This document shows positions 24,101-34,356 of a DNA stretch of 64,000 nucleotides, one piece after another (within the stretch, counting starts at the first letter, position 1; each line of letters starts with the position of its first letter). Both the position numbers and the translations under genes were made by a program. Source of the DNA: Symsagittifera roscoffensis (lineage: Eukaryota; Xenacoelomorpha; Acoela; Convolutidae). Location: contig NC_087063.1 in assembly GCF_963678635.1 (NCBI RefSeq), positions 33,478,682 to 33,542,681 on the forward strand, given 5' to 3'. Below the pieces are notes generated by a model. The model did not search any database. It was not told the origin of the DNA and saw only the letters and a list, made by a program, of their open reading frames with translations.

Positions 24101-25311
24101 AATCTGTTTATAGCAATCGCAAGAACAACAATAGAGCCCAATTTTGATATATAAAATGTTTCTTTCTTCGAAGTGAATGTGACGATATATTTTTTTTAGT
24201 AAAAAATACCATTTTTTCGGGCTTTTGCTCGCTCCTAAGATTAGCTTAAAATTTTGTTTTATATTATTATTTTTTGCTATCTGTTTAAAGCATTCGCAAG
24301 ACCAATAACAGAGCTGAATTTTGATATACAAAACGTTTCTAAATTCGTCGTGAATGTGACGATATATTTTTTTTAGTAAAAAAAAAAACACCTTTTTTCG
24401 GGCTTCTAAGATTGGCTAAAATTTTTGTTTTACAATGTTTTTTTTTGATATCTATTTATAGCTTTTGGAAGTACCATAACAGAGCTTCCTTTTGATATAT
24501 AAAACGTTCCGTAATTCGAAGTGAGTGTGACGATATAAGTTTTTTAGTTAAAAAAAATACCTTTTTTCGGGCTTCAGGCTCGCTCCTAATATTAGCTTAA
24601 ATTTTTGTTTTAAATTATTATTTTTTGCTATCTGCTTATAGCTTTCGGAAGACCAATAACAGAGCTGAATTTTGATATATAAAACGTTTCTAAATTCGAC
24701 GTGAATGGGACGATATATTTTTTTTAGTAAAAAAAAACACCTTTTTTCGGGCTTTTGGCTCGCTCCTAAGATTGGCTAAAATTTTAGTTTTATAATGTTT
24801 TTTTCTATATCTATTTATAGCTTTCGAAAGTACCATAACAGAGCTTCATTAAGATGTATAAAACGTTCCGTAATTCAAAGTGAGTGTGACGATATAATTT
24901 TTTTTGTTAAAAAAATACCTTTTTTCGGGCTTCTGGCTCGCTCCTAAAATTGGCTAACATTTTGGTTTTACAATGTTTTTTTTAATATCTAATTATAGCT
25001 TTCGGAAGTACCATAACAGAGCTTCATTTTGATGTATAAAACGTTCCGTAATTCGAAGTGAGTGTGACGATATAATTTTTTTAAAGTAAAAAAACCCTTT
25101 TTTTCGGGCTTCAGGCTTGCTCCTAAGATTGGCTTAAATTTTTGATTCAACTTAAATTTCTTTGCAATCTGTTTAAAGCTATGGTCATAACAGTAATAGA
25201 GCTTCCTTTTGGTATACGAAACAACCCATATTTCGATGTGGTTGTCGCGATATGTTTTTACAAGTAAAAACAAAAAACATTTTTGGGGCTCCTGGGTCCA
25301 TCAGCTAGCCT
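21105..25311. repeat. ~180-bp satellite in higher-order units
   Basis: Monomers share CGGGCTTC..GCTCGCTCC, then TTTGATATATAAAACG and GTGACGATATA. Monomer starts lie near 21,105, 21,316, 21,488, 22,578, 22,756, 22,940, 24,040, 24,218, 24,399, 24,568, 24,748, 24,926 and 25,105, spaced 169-211 bases (mostly 178-184). Groups of three monomers alternate with two other modules, giving higher-order units: group starts are 1,473 and 1,462 bases apart. The last group has expanded to seven monomers. No gene is seen. Confidence 0.85.
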
Positions 25312-26834
25312 AAAATTTTATAAATCTGTTTTTTTTGCAACCTGTCTGTTGATATGTCTATACGAATAACATAAACTGATTTGCTACAGTTGGGATGATG
25401 TTTTTTGCCTCTTAACTTCAAAAACTTTACATTTTATGTCAATAATATGCCGATGTTTTGGTTTGGGTGTTAAACCTGCTCTTGTTGAAATTTAATATTT
25501 TTTGAATATCAATAATGTGGAGACATGTTTACATGAGTTGTTTCAGTGTTTGTGTTGTATTAGCGTCGGCCTAATTTGTTCGTAATTTTCAGATTCAATC
25601 GAAATGTAGCACTGCATTATATGCTTAGAATTGGATATGGCTGACCTCTATCCATGCAATTATGTCGAGCTTATTTTACAATTACTTAAGTCATTTCAAC
25701 GCATCAAGAAGAATATCGAAAAACAACGTTAGAAGAGCCTACTTCGGAGGAACTGTACTATGAAGAATATTTTTTTATTTAAACATTTTTGATGAATCTA
25801 TTCAATTGCTGAGCAGTAACCTTCAAGATGATTCGTATCTGTCTATCCGAGTTGTACGATCAGTATTGTTTTCGCATATATCTCAATTGATAAAAAGGAA
25901 CGAAGTTGCCAACTCTCAAGAATGAATGTCTGCTAACACGTACTGGATTTTTTATATTGTTTAAATTTAATGAATACATAAGTATAATGAGTTTCGATCA
26001 CACCTTGATTTAATAGGCCTTCTCGTTTCTGATTTTTCCCCCGTGACAGTACTCCTATAGCACATTTTAATGCTATCATTCTCATATTTGATATTTTCTG
26101 CTTAAGTCTTGAGAAGTAGGAAGGAACTTATGGTTTGATTTGCTTTTTTTATCACTATCAGACTGAAATATCGCGCCTGATTTGTGTACCATTTTAATAA
26201 GTGTCTATAAGGCATCCTAGGTAATATAAAACTGAAAATGCAATCCTTTAAACCATAATAATGATCGGTTAGATATCGTTTTCCCATAACTTATTGTACA
26301 ACCTAACTAAATTGTCATGTCAACTCTGGTATATTTGATGATTTCCCCCCCTTGTTTTTCGAACTTATCTTGGTGTTTCTGTAAGTTGGAACAAAGACAC
26401 ATTCCTGAAACCCCTAAAATCATGTTCACGATAGTTTGTAGTATGCTAGAAAACTTTTCGACTAATATTGGGCTTCTCTTCAAAAAAATGGAGTTTTTTC
26501 TGTCGCTCTCTGTTACAAATTTCTTGCGCAGTTTTTTTTTCCATTTTCACGGATACTTGTAGGCTACCCTAGATAGCTCGATGAGCCTAAAGTTCAGTCA
26601 TGGATCAATCCAGTCCTGTTGACGACCGATGTGGCATCAGTTTTCAGAAAAGGCTATTTATCTTAGCTGACTTGTCATCTCAACTCTGGTACTTCTGATG
26701 ATTTTCCCCCCTTGTTTTTCGATTATTTTTCGGTTTTTCTGTAGTTGGAACAAAGACATATGTTGAAAACCCTTTTGACGAAAATTTGCAGTTTGCTTAA
26801 AGGCGTTTTTGCTCAAAGTAGGGCCTCTTTTTAT
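25312..26834. repeat. 1,523-bp tandem duplication, copy A
   Basis: The segment starting AAAATTTTATAAATCTG recurs immediately to the right at 26,835. Over the compared parts the two copies differ at only a few bases (for example ATGCCGATG versus ATGCCAATG), so the duplication is recent. Copy A includes a 248-bp stretch absent from copy B. Its right end contains the ~360-bp repeat family that continues downstream. Confidence 0.9.
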
Positions 26835-28108
26835 AAAATTTTATAAATCTGTTTTTTTTGCAACCTGTCTGTTGATATGTCTATACGAATAACATAAACT
26901 GATTTGCTACAGTTGGGATGATGTTTTTTGCCTCTTAACTTCAAAAACTTTACATTTTATGTCAATAATATGCCAATGTTTTGGTTTGGGTGTTAAACCT
27001 GCTCTTGTTGAAATTTAATATTTTTTGAATATCAATAATGTGGAGACATGTTTACATGAGTTGTTTCAGTGTTTGTGTTGTATTAGCGTCGGCCTAATTT
27101 GTTCGTAATTTTCAGATTCAATCGAAATGTAGCACTGCATTATATGCTTAGAATTGGATATGGCTGACCTCTATCCATGCAATTATGTCGAGCTTATTTT
27201 ACAATTACTTAAGTCATTTCAACGCATCAAGAAGAATATCGAAAAACAACGTTAGAAGAGCCTACTTCGGAGGAACTGTACTATGAAGAATATTTTTTTA
27301 TTTAAACATTTTTGATGAATCTATTCAATTGCTGAGCAGTAACCTTCAAGATGATTCGTATCTGTCTATCCGAGTTGTACGATCAGTATTGTTTTCGCAT
27401 ATATCTCAATTGATAAAAAGGAACGAAGTTGCCAACTCTCAAGAATGAATGTCTGCTAACACGTACTGGATTTTTTATATTGTTTAAATTTAATGAATAC
27501 ATAAGTATAATGAGTTTCGATCACACCTTGATTTAATAGGCCTTCTCGTTTCTGATTTTTCCCCCGTGACAGTACTCCTATAGCACATTTTAATGCTATC
27601 ATTCTCATATTTGATATTTTCTGCTTAAGTCTTGAGAACTTATCTTGGTGTTTCTGTAAGTTGGAACAAAGACACATTCCTGAAACCCCTAAAATCATGT
27701 TCACGATAGTTTGTAGTATGCTAGAAAACTTTTCGACTAATATCGGGCTTCTCTTCAAAAAAATGGAGTTTTTTCTGTCGCTCTCTGTTACAAATTTCTT
27801 GCGCAGTTTTTTTTTCCATTTTCACGGATACTTGTAGGCTACCCTAGATAGCTCGATGAGCCTAAAGTTCAGTCATGGATCAATCCAGTCCTGTTGACGA
27901 CCGATGTGGCATCAGTTTTCAGAAAAGGCTATTTATCTTAGCTGACTTGTCATCTCAACTCTGGTACTTCTGATGATTTTCCCCCCTTGTTTTTCGATTA
28001 TTTTTCGGTTTTTCTGTAGTTGGAACAAAGACATATGTTGAAAACCCTTTTGACGAAAATTTGCAGTTTGCTTAAAGGCGTTTTTGCTCAAAGTAGGGCC
28101 TCTTTTTT
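26835..28108. repeat. Tandem duplication, copy B with 248-bp deletion
   Basis: The copy matches copy A except that the bases equivalent to 26,116-26,363 are missing. The deletion joins at a shared GAA, as in microhomology-mediated loss. The copy ends near GGGCCTCTTTTTT at 28,096-28,109, where it passes into the next repeat unit. Confidence 0.9.
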
Positions 28109-28581
28109 AAAGTATTTAGCTATTTTGTGTCGCTCTCTGTAAAAAAAATTTTGCGCATGAATTTTTTTCATTTTCACGGATACTTGTAGGCTACCCTAGA
28201 TAGCTCGATGAGCTTAAAGTTCATTCATGAGTCAATCCATTCATGTTGACGACCAAAATGTTCCATCAGTTTTTAAAAAAAGGCTGTTTATCTTAGCTGA
28301 CTTGTCATGTCTACTCTGGTTGTTTTAGATAATTTTTCCCCTTGTTTTTTGAACGTATCTTGTTTTTTTTCTATAAATTGGAACAATTGCACATGCCTGA
28401 AACCCCTAAAAATCATATTCACGATAGTTTGCAGTATGCTAGAATGCGTTTCGGCTCAATATAGTGCTTCTCTTCAAAAAATGTGGGTTTTTTCTATCGC
28501 TCTCTGTAACAATTGACCCAACCTAACATGTGATGTCAACTCTGATACTTCTGATGATTTTTCCCCTTGTTCTTCGAACCT
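28109..28581 (+). repeat. ~360-bp repeat units, forward orientation
   Basis: The landmark CTACCCTAGATAGCTCGATG occurs at 26,564, 27,839 and 28,191. The last two are 352 bases apart. Units carry CAACTCTGG..TTTTTCCCCTTGTTTTTCGAA and CGCTCTCTGT words. The unit is non-coding. Confidence 0.75.
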
Positions 28582-28608
28582 GAGTTGACATGACAATTTA
28601 GGTTGGGT
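28516..28608. repeat. Inversion junction palindrome
   Basis: Left arm 28,516-28,542 (ACCCAACCTAAC...) and right arm 28,582-28,608 (...TTTAGGTTGGGT) are 27-base inverted repeats with few mismatches around a ~39-base spacer. This marks the point where the ~360-bp repeat family changes orientation. Confidence 0.8.
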
Positions 28609-30580
28609 AAATGGCTTTTTTCCTAAATTTGATGTCAAATTGGTCCTCATTAATGCTGGATTGATACATGAATGAACTTAGAGCTCATCAAGTTATTTAG
28701 CGTAGCCCATAGGTATCCGTGAAAATGGAAAAATCGTGCCGAAAAATTTTGTTACAGAGCGGCACAGAAAAAATCTAACTATTTAGAGAACTAACCTATA
28801 GAGAATCTAACCTATAGAGAAGTCCTATATTGAGCCAAAACGCTTCGTAGCATAACGCTGACTAATGTGAGTATGACTTCTTGGGGTTCAGTCGTGTTTC
28901 TATTTCCAGCTTATGAGAAACAAGTTAGGTTCGAAAAACAATGGGAAAGAATCATCAAGAGTACCAGAGTTGACATGACATGCTAGCTAGGGTAAATACC
29001 TTCTTTCTAGGATTTGGTTCCGATTCCGTCGTGAGCGTAGCCAGAAAATATCCTGGCTGAATTTTCAGCTCATCAAATTATCTAGGGTAGCCTACATGTA
29101 TCCGTGAAACTGAAAAAAAATCATGCGCAATAATTTTGTCATAGGTTACGACAGAAAAACAATTGGTTTTAAACAAAAGCACAATATCGAGCCCAAATGC
29201 TTTTTCGCGTATCCCAGACTAGCGTGAATATCTTTTCGAGTGATTTGAATTTTGGGTCTTTGTGCCGGCCAACAGAAAAAAAACAAGATAGGTTCGAAAA
29301 ACAAGGGGGAAAATCATCAACAGTACCAGAATTCACATGACTTGTTAGGTCGGGCTAAAATCGGGTTTTGATGAAAAATCAGTCGTTAGCATGGTCAGGT
29401 TGATTCATGGATGATTTTTCAGCTCATCAGATTATCTAGGATAGCCTAGAGTTATCCGTGAAAATAAAAAGTCATCCACAAAAACTTCCGAAAGTTCGTT
29501 TTTATAGCATTGTTTTTTCGAAGCTCAGCTGACATGACCATTTAGGTAGGGTGAATAGCCTTCTTCTGAAAATTGATGCAATATCGGTTGTCAATCTGAA
29601 TGGATTGATTCATGAATGAACTTTCAGATCACCAAGTTATCTATAGTAGTACACAGGTATCCGTGAAAATGAAAAAAGTCATGCGCAGAAAATTTGTTAC
29701 AGCTCTATAGAAAAAAATCTAAAAACTTAATAATAGAGAAGCGCTGTATTGAGACGAATTGTTTTATAGTTCAATGCAGACTAGCACGAGTATTATTCCT
29801 GGGGGTTTCAGGCTTGATTCTAGTTTCCAACTTAAAGAAAAAACAAGATAGGTTCGAAAAACAACAGGGAAGAATCTTAAAAGTACCAGAATTCACCTGA
29901 CTTGTTAGGTCGGGTTAAAATCCTCTTTCTGAGAGTTGATGACAATTCAGTCTGTAGTATGATTAGGTTGATTCATGGATGACTTTTCAGCTCATCAGAT
30001 TATCTAGGATAGCCTAGAGTTATCCGTGAAAATGAAAAAAGTCATGCGCAACAAATTTAATACAGCGCTATAGAAAAAACCTATTTTTTTCATAGAGAAG
30101 CGCTATGATGAGATGAAATGCTTTCTAGCATACTGAAGATTAGCGCGAGTATGACTTCCAGTTTTTTTGGCTTGTTTTTAGGTTCCAACTTTCAGAAAAA
30201 ACGTGGTAGGTTCGAAAAACAATGGGAAAAAATTTACAAAAGTACCAAAGTTGACATGACATGTTAGGTATGGTTTATATCATTTTTCTGAGTGGTGATG
30301 ACAAATCGGTCGTTAGCATGGTCGGGTTGTTTCTCGAATGAACTTTCAGCTCATCAGGTTATCTAGGAAAATGAAAAATGTCATAAGCAAAAAAAATTGT
30401 TAGAGCGACAGAAAAACAAGTCGATTTATATAGAGGCACTATTTGCAGACCAATTTTAGCGTACCGCAGATTAGCGTGAGTTTGATTTCTAAAGGTTTAT
30501 TTTACTTCTATTTGTCTCAGTCAATAGAAAAAACAAGATAGTTTCAAAAAATGGAAAAATCATCAAAAGTATCTATCCTT
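28582..30580 (-). repeat. ~360-bp repeat units, inverted orientation
   Basis: The landmark TGACATGAC/TTGACATGAC recurs near 28,590, 28,970, 29,334, 29,528, 29,893 and 30,252. Steps are about 360-380 bases, apart from one shortened unit of ~194. These units are reverse complements of those on the left and diverge substantially from each other, so this array is older than the adjacent 1.5-kb duplication. Confidence 0.75.
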
Positions 30581-30960
30581 ATTTGTCTATTAGTTGGAGC
30601 AAAGACATTATTTAAACTTTTAGAAATTGTTCTCACGCTATTCTGCGGTAGGCCAAAAGACATTTAAGTTCGGTTTAGGGTCTCTCTGTGAAACAAGTTA
30701 TGTTTTTCTGTCGCTCTCGGTAACAATTTTCTTGTGCATGATTTTTTTTTCATTTTCAAGGATACCGGTTGGCTACCCTAGATAACTTGATGAGCTGGAA
30801 ATTCATACATGAATGAATCTGGCCGTTTAAGCGTCCAATTTGGTATCAGTATTCAAAAAACGCCTTTTCACCCCACCTAACATGTCATTTCAAAGCGTTT
30901 TTGCTCAAAGTGGGGCCTCCCCTAAAATATTTACTTATTTTGTCGGGACTTTTTGTTGGA
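30581..30960 (+). repeat. ~360-bp repeat unit, forward again
   Basis: The words CTGTCGCTCTCGGTAAC, TTTTCAAGGATACC and GGCTACCCTAGATAACTTG show one more unit in the original orientation. The family therefore reverses twice. The unit ends near CTCAAAGTGGGGCCTCC. Confidence 0.7.
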
Positions 30961-30967
30961 ATTTTTT

Positions 30968-31890
30968 GGCTGTCCGGTCCTCAGTTCTGCTTCTATACCC
31001 TGTGGGAATTGCAATTGCGCTTGTTCACTTCAGCAAACTGTGAAGTCTTTTGGGACTTCAGTTTGCTTGTTAGAACTGTGCGGTTACCTTCTTTTCTTTT
31101 CTGTTTTTTGAATTGTTGGAATGAAGCATTGCGGCTTCGTTCTCTTAAGCAAGTTGTGAAGTCTTGTCAGGATTCAGTTTGCAAGTTGGAATTTTTTGGC
31201 TGTCCGGTCTTCAGTTCTGCTTCTGTACCCTGTGGGATTTGCAATTGCGCATGTTCACTTCGGCAAACTGAAGTCTTTTCGGACTTCAGTTTGCTCGTTA
31301 GAACTGTGCGGTTGGCCTACTTTTCTTTCGTATTTTGGATTATGTCGGAATGAAGCATTGCGGCTTCGTTCTTTTAAGCAGACTGTGAAGTTTTGTCGGG
31401 CTTCAGTTTGCAAGTTGGAACTTTGGCTGTCCGGTCCTCAGTTCTGCTTCTATACCCTGTGGGATTTGCAATTGCGCTTGTTCACTTCAGCAAACTGTGA
31501 AGTCTTCTCGGACTTCAGTTTGCTTGTTAGAACTGTGCGGTTACTTTCTTTTCTGTTTTTTTTGATTATGTTGGAATGAAGCATTGCGGCTTCGTTCTCT
31601 TAAGCAAGTTGTGAAGTCTCGTCGGGATTCAGTTTGCAAGTTGGAATTTTTTGGCTGTCCGGTCTTCAGTTCTGCTTCTGTACCCTGTGGGATTTGCAAT
31701 TGCGCATGTTCACTTCAGCAAACTGTGAAGTCTTTTCGGACTTCAGTTTGCTCGTTAGAACTGTGCGGTTACCTACTTTTCTTTTCTGTTTTTTGGATTA
31801 TATTAGAATGAAGCATTGCGGCTTCGTTCTCTTAAGCAAACTGTGAAGTTTTGTCGGGCTTCAGTTCGCACATTGCAATGGTTTGGCTCA
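30968..31890. repeat. 228-bp tandem repeat rich in hairpin motifs
   Basis: GGCTGTCCGG marks unit starts at 30,968, 31,198, 31,425 and 31,653, with a diverged fifth at 31,885 (spacing 227-232). Each unit contains about four copies of the word CTTCAGTTTGC or its inverse. At 31,263-31,294 two 13-base arms form a perfect hairpin. Because 228 is divisible by three, long repeated frames appear, but they are not protein-like. The array directly abuts the SAM-like gene. Confidence 0.85.
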
Positions 31891-32027
31891 GGGGCTTCCA
31901 GTTCTATTGTAAGTTCTCAAAGCTATCGTCAGATTTGAATTGGCAAGCTAGAATTAGTCGCTTTCATTCCTGGTTTCACATCTGATTTTACTTTTTAAGA
32001 AACTTGTTGAACTTTTATCCAAACGGA

Positions 32028-33972
32028 ATGTCGATTCTAGACCTAGTAGCACAAATTGACCTGGTAGAGGCACAAAAATCGAGGTTGATAGACGTAATCA
32101 CAAACAGTTGTATAACCATAGCGTCTTTCAAAATGCTGAGTAACCAGCAACTAATGGAATTAGGGTTTCCCTTACCTGCTATCCTGGAGTTAATGGCCCT
32201 CATAGAGAAAAAGAGTGAAACTGCTGCAATAACGGTGACGCCGCTAGTGGTCTCAAATAAGGAGAACCTTGTAGAACTCCCAGGGCCGAGTAGTTTTTAC
32301 ACTCCGGGCAAAGTGGCGGAGCTCACGGCGTGCGAGTTCAAAGAGAAAACATCGCATATTCATTGTGGGACGCGAGCAGGCTTTTTGCAGTTGAACAGAT
32401 TTCTAGTGGACGAAATTGTAGAGGTTAAAGTTTAAATATAAGCATCACAATTTTTTGTTAATTTTTATTTAACCAAACTTTAATTTTAGCGCTTACCGAA
32501 AGAGAAAAAATTATGGCCGGATAGCGCACTGAAAGAAAGGTACGCAAAAATTGCGGTAGAGGCGTATCCAGCACTGAAGTCTCTTGACAGTAGCTGTCCC
32601 CACGTAATTCTTTTTCTGATACGTACCAGAAAATTGTTTCCTGTTATTTAAGTAATATGCATAGTTTTTTAAGGCGGTTTTCTACAAGCCGTTCTTTAAA
32701 ATAAAGCTCATGGGAGACAAATACCAACCATATCCCCAATCCGGTCTCATAGAAGAGAATTTGAAATCACGGCGCGCTGAGCGGCAACGACAGGAGATTG
32801 CAAAGCAGCAATCTAAAGGTATATTATATATAATCGTTTGGATAATCGAAAATTGTTTTTCATATCCGATATTTTTGATCTTGATTAATTCCATTTGATC
32901 AGGTTTGGAAATAGTACGAAAGAGAAAAAGAAGAAGTGTCGCGAGTGAGCTTCAGGACGTAGACTTAAAGGAGCTTGTGGAGAAGTTCGGTGAAAATATA
33001 GATTATAGCGAGACAAGGAATCGTACTATTCTTTACCGAAAGAATTTATTGTGCTCAAAAGGCACAATAAATTATGATAACTATCTATATATAATTGGGT
33101 TGAACGTGAAGGTGAAAAATGAGGCAAGTAGTTTGTTTGTTTTTTGCTTCAAAGTTACTTTTTTTAAAGCTAAAACCCTAGTTTTGTTTAACTAGCTGAA
33201 TGAGGAGTGTAAATTGTGGGTACCTCAATGTGTGGAAGACACATTTGCGCATCTCTTTTCCCCATTGGTAACCAAAGTGATGCGGTATGCGTCCAATGCA
33301 CCACATGAAGCCATTGACTCAATAACTGCTTTGCGGTTGAATAGATGTAGGTATTTGAGCGCCCTTTCAATATTGTTTTATTTGTTTTGATGGTTATCTA
33401 GACCCCGATGCCGAGTTTGCCCTAAGGTGCCTCGCTTCGCTTGCTCCGGCTAAGCAAGCAACAGGAGTAAAGAACAAGCGGAGTATTCCAGAAGCTATCC
33501 GCGCCTGTCGGGAGAATTTTATAGTAGATATCCCGGTAATTTATTCCCTGCGTTTTTCATGCAATATCCTACCTCTGAGCAAGTTTATTAATCTAAAAAC
33601 ACTGTATAGGATTTGGGTAACCTAGAGTTCCTGGCTAACCAAAAAGAAATGGGGACAATTCTTTGTACCACTGTGCAGGTAAATTATTTTCGCATATGGT
33701 ATACTTGTGAGTGAGGTGTCGTTCAATTTCTGCGTTTTTAGACGTTTGTTGTTGGACCAAAAGGGGTCATTGAAGTTGACGATGTGTTTGGTGCCATAGA
33801 TACAGCTTTTCGGCTGTTCTTTGTCCTCAACAGGCGGTATCCTGATACCACGTCTGTTCTGTGGGGCTTCATACAAAGTGTGGTATTTAAAATACCACTG
33901 ATTCGTGTGCCAACTCAAGTTGACTTCTTGGCGTGGAAAATCAACCAGGAGGTTGAAAGCCCCGAAATTTGA
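32028..33972 (+). CDS. SAM-like domain protein, 8 exons, 486 aa
   Basis: Exons by splice sites: 32028-32423, 32490-32603, 32674-32818, 32903-33123, 33196-33346, 33402-33535, 33610-33678, 33742-33972. All introns are 55-84 bp and all phases agree, giving 1,461 bases ending in TGA. Intron 4 starts GCAAGTAG, a GC-AG intron. Residues ~1-65 look like a sterile alpha motif fold (alternating hydrophobic positions, ending LMELGFPLPAILELMALIEK). The middle (LKSRRAERQRQ) is basic. The C-terminus (DTAFRLFFVLNRRYPDTTS and on) resembles the end of uncharacterised SAMD3-like proteins found in many animal genomes. Its function is unknown. The perfectly closing frame implies it is, or recently was, functional. 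It has the same orientation as the SET/transposase gene downstream. Confidence 0.75.
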
Positions 33973-34356
33973 ACTTTGTTGTTAAATGATATACCATGGT
34001 TTTGCTCTGTTTTATACTATTTCATAGGAGACAAAAATATTGTTTTGCTACTACTTTTTCTTGTAATTGCGGCAGCTGTTTTGCTAATGTTGTTGGAACA
34101 AAGTCCATTAAAAGCTTTTTTTTCAGAAAGTCATTTGAAATTCTGTACGAATCGCTGAATTTGGTAGTTGGTTTCGACACTTGCTGCACTTATTCTGGAA
34201 AAGTTTAGTTTATGACTGTGTGACTCGATAATCTGTCCGGAAGGTTGTTCATCAGTATTGCCAGATGCATGGATTGTCTTCATAATAAATTAATTGGAAT
34301 GCGATGTCTTAGTTATTCTTTGAATTATCTTGTTTTTTATTGAAAATGTTGTAGGA
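33973..34356 (+). other. Intergenic region between SAM-like and SET genes
   Basis: The sequence is AT-rich with no clear gene. AATAAATTAAT near 34,285 could include a polyadenylation signal. TGTTGTAG at 34,347-34,354 resembles a splice acceptor just before the ATG at 34,357, so a 5' exon of the next gene may lie here. Confidence 0.4.

Noticed and set aside
24077-25273. Minus-strand frames of ~94-104 codons in the 180-bp satellite
   Set aside because: They repeat with the satellite period, have no protein-like conservation and lie in AT-rich satellite DNA.
30840-31846. Cysteine-rich repeated protein in the 228-bp repeats
   Set aside because: The frame persists because 228 is divisible by three; unit spacing varies (227-232) and there is no start, domain or splice structure.
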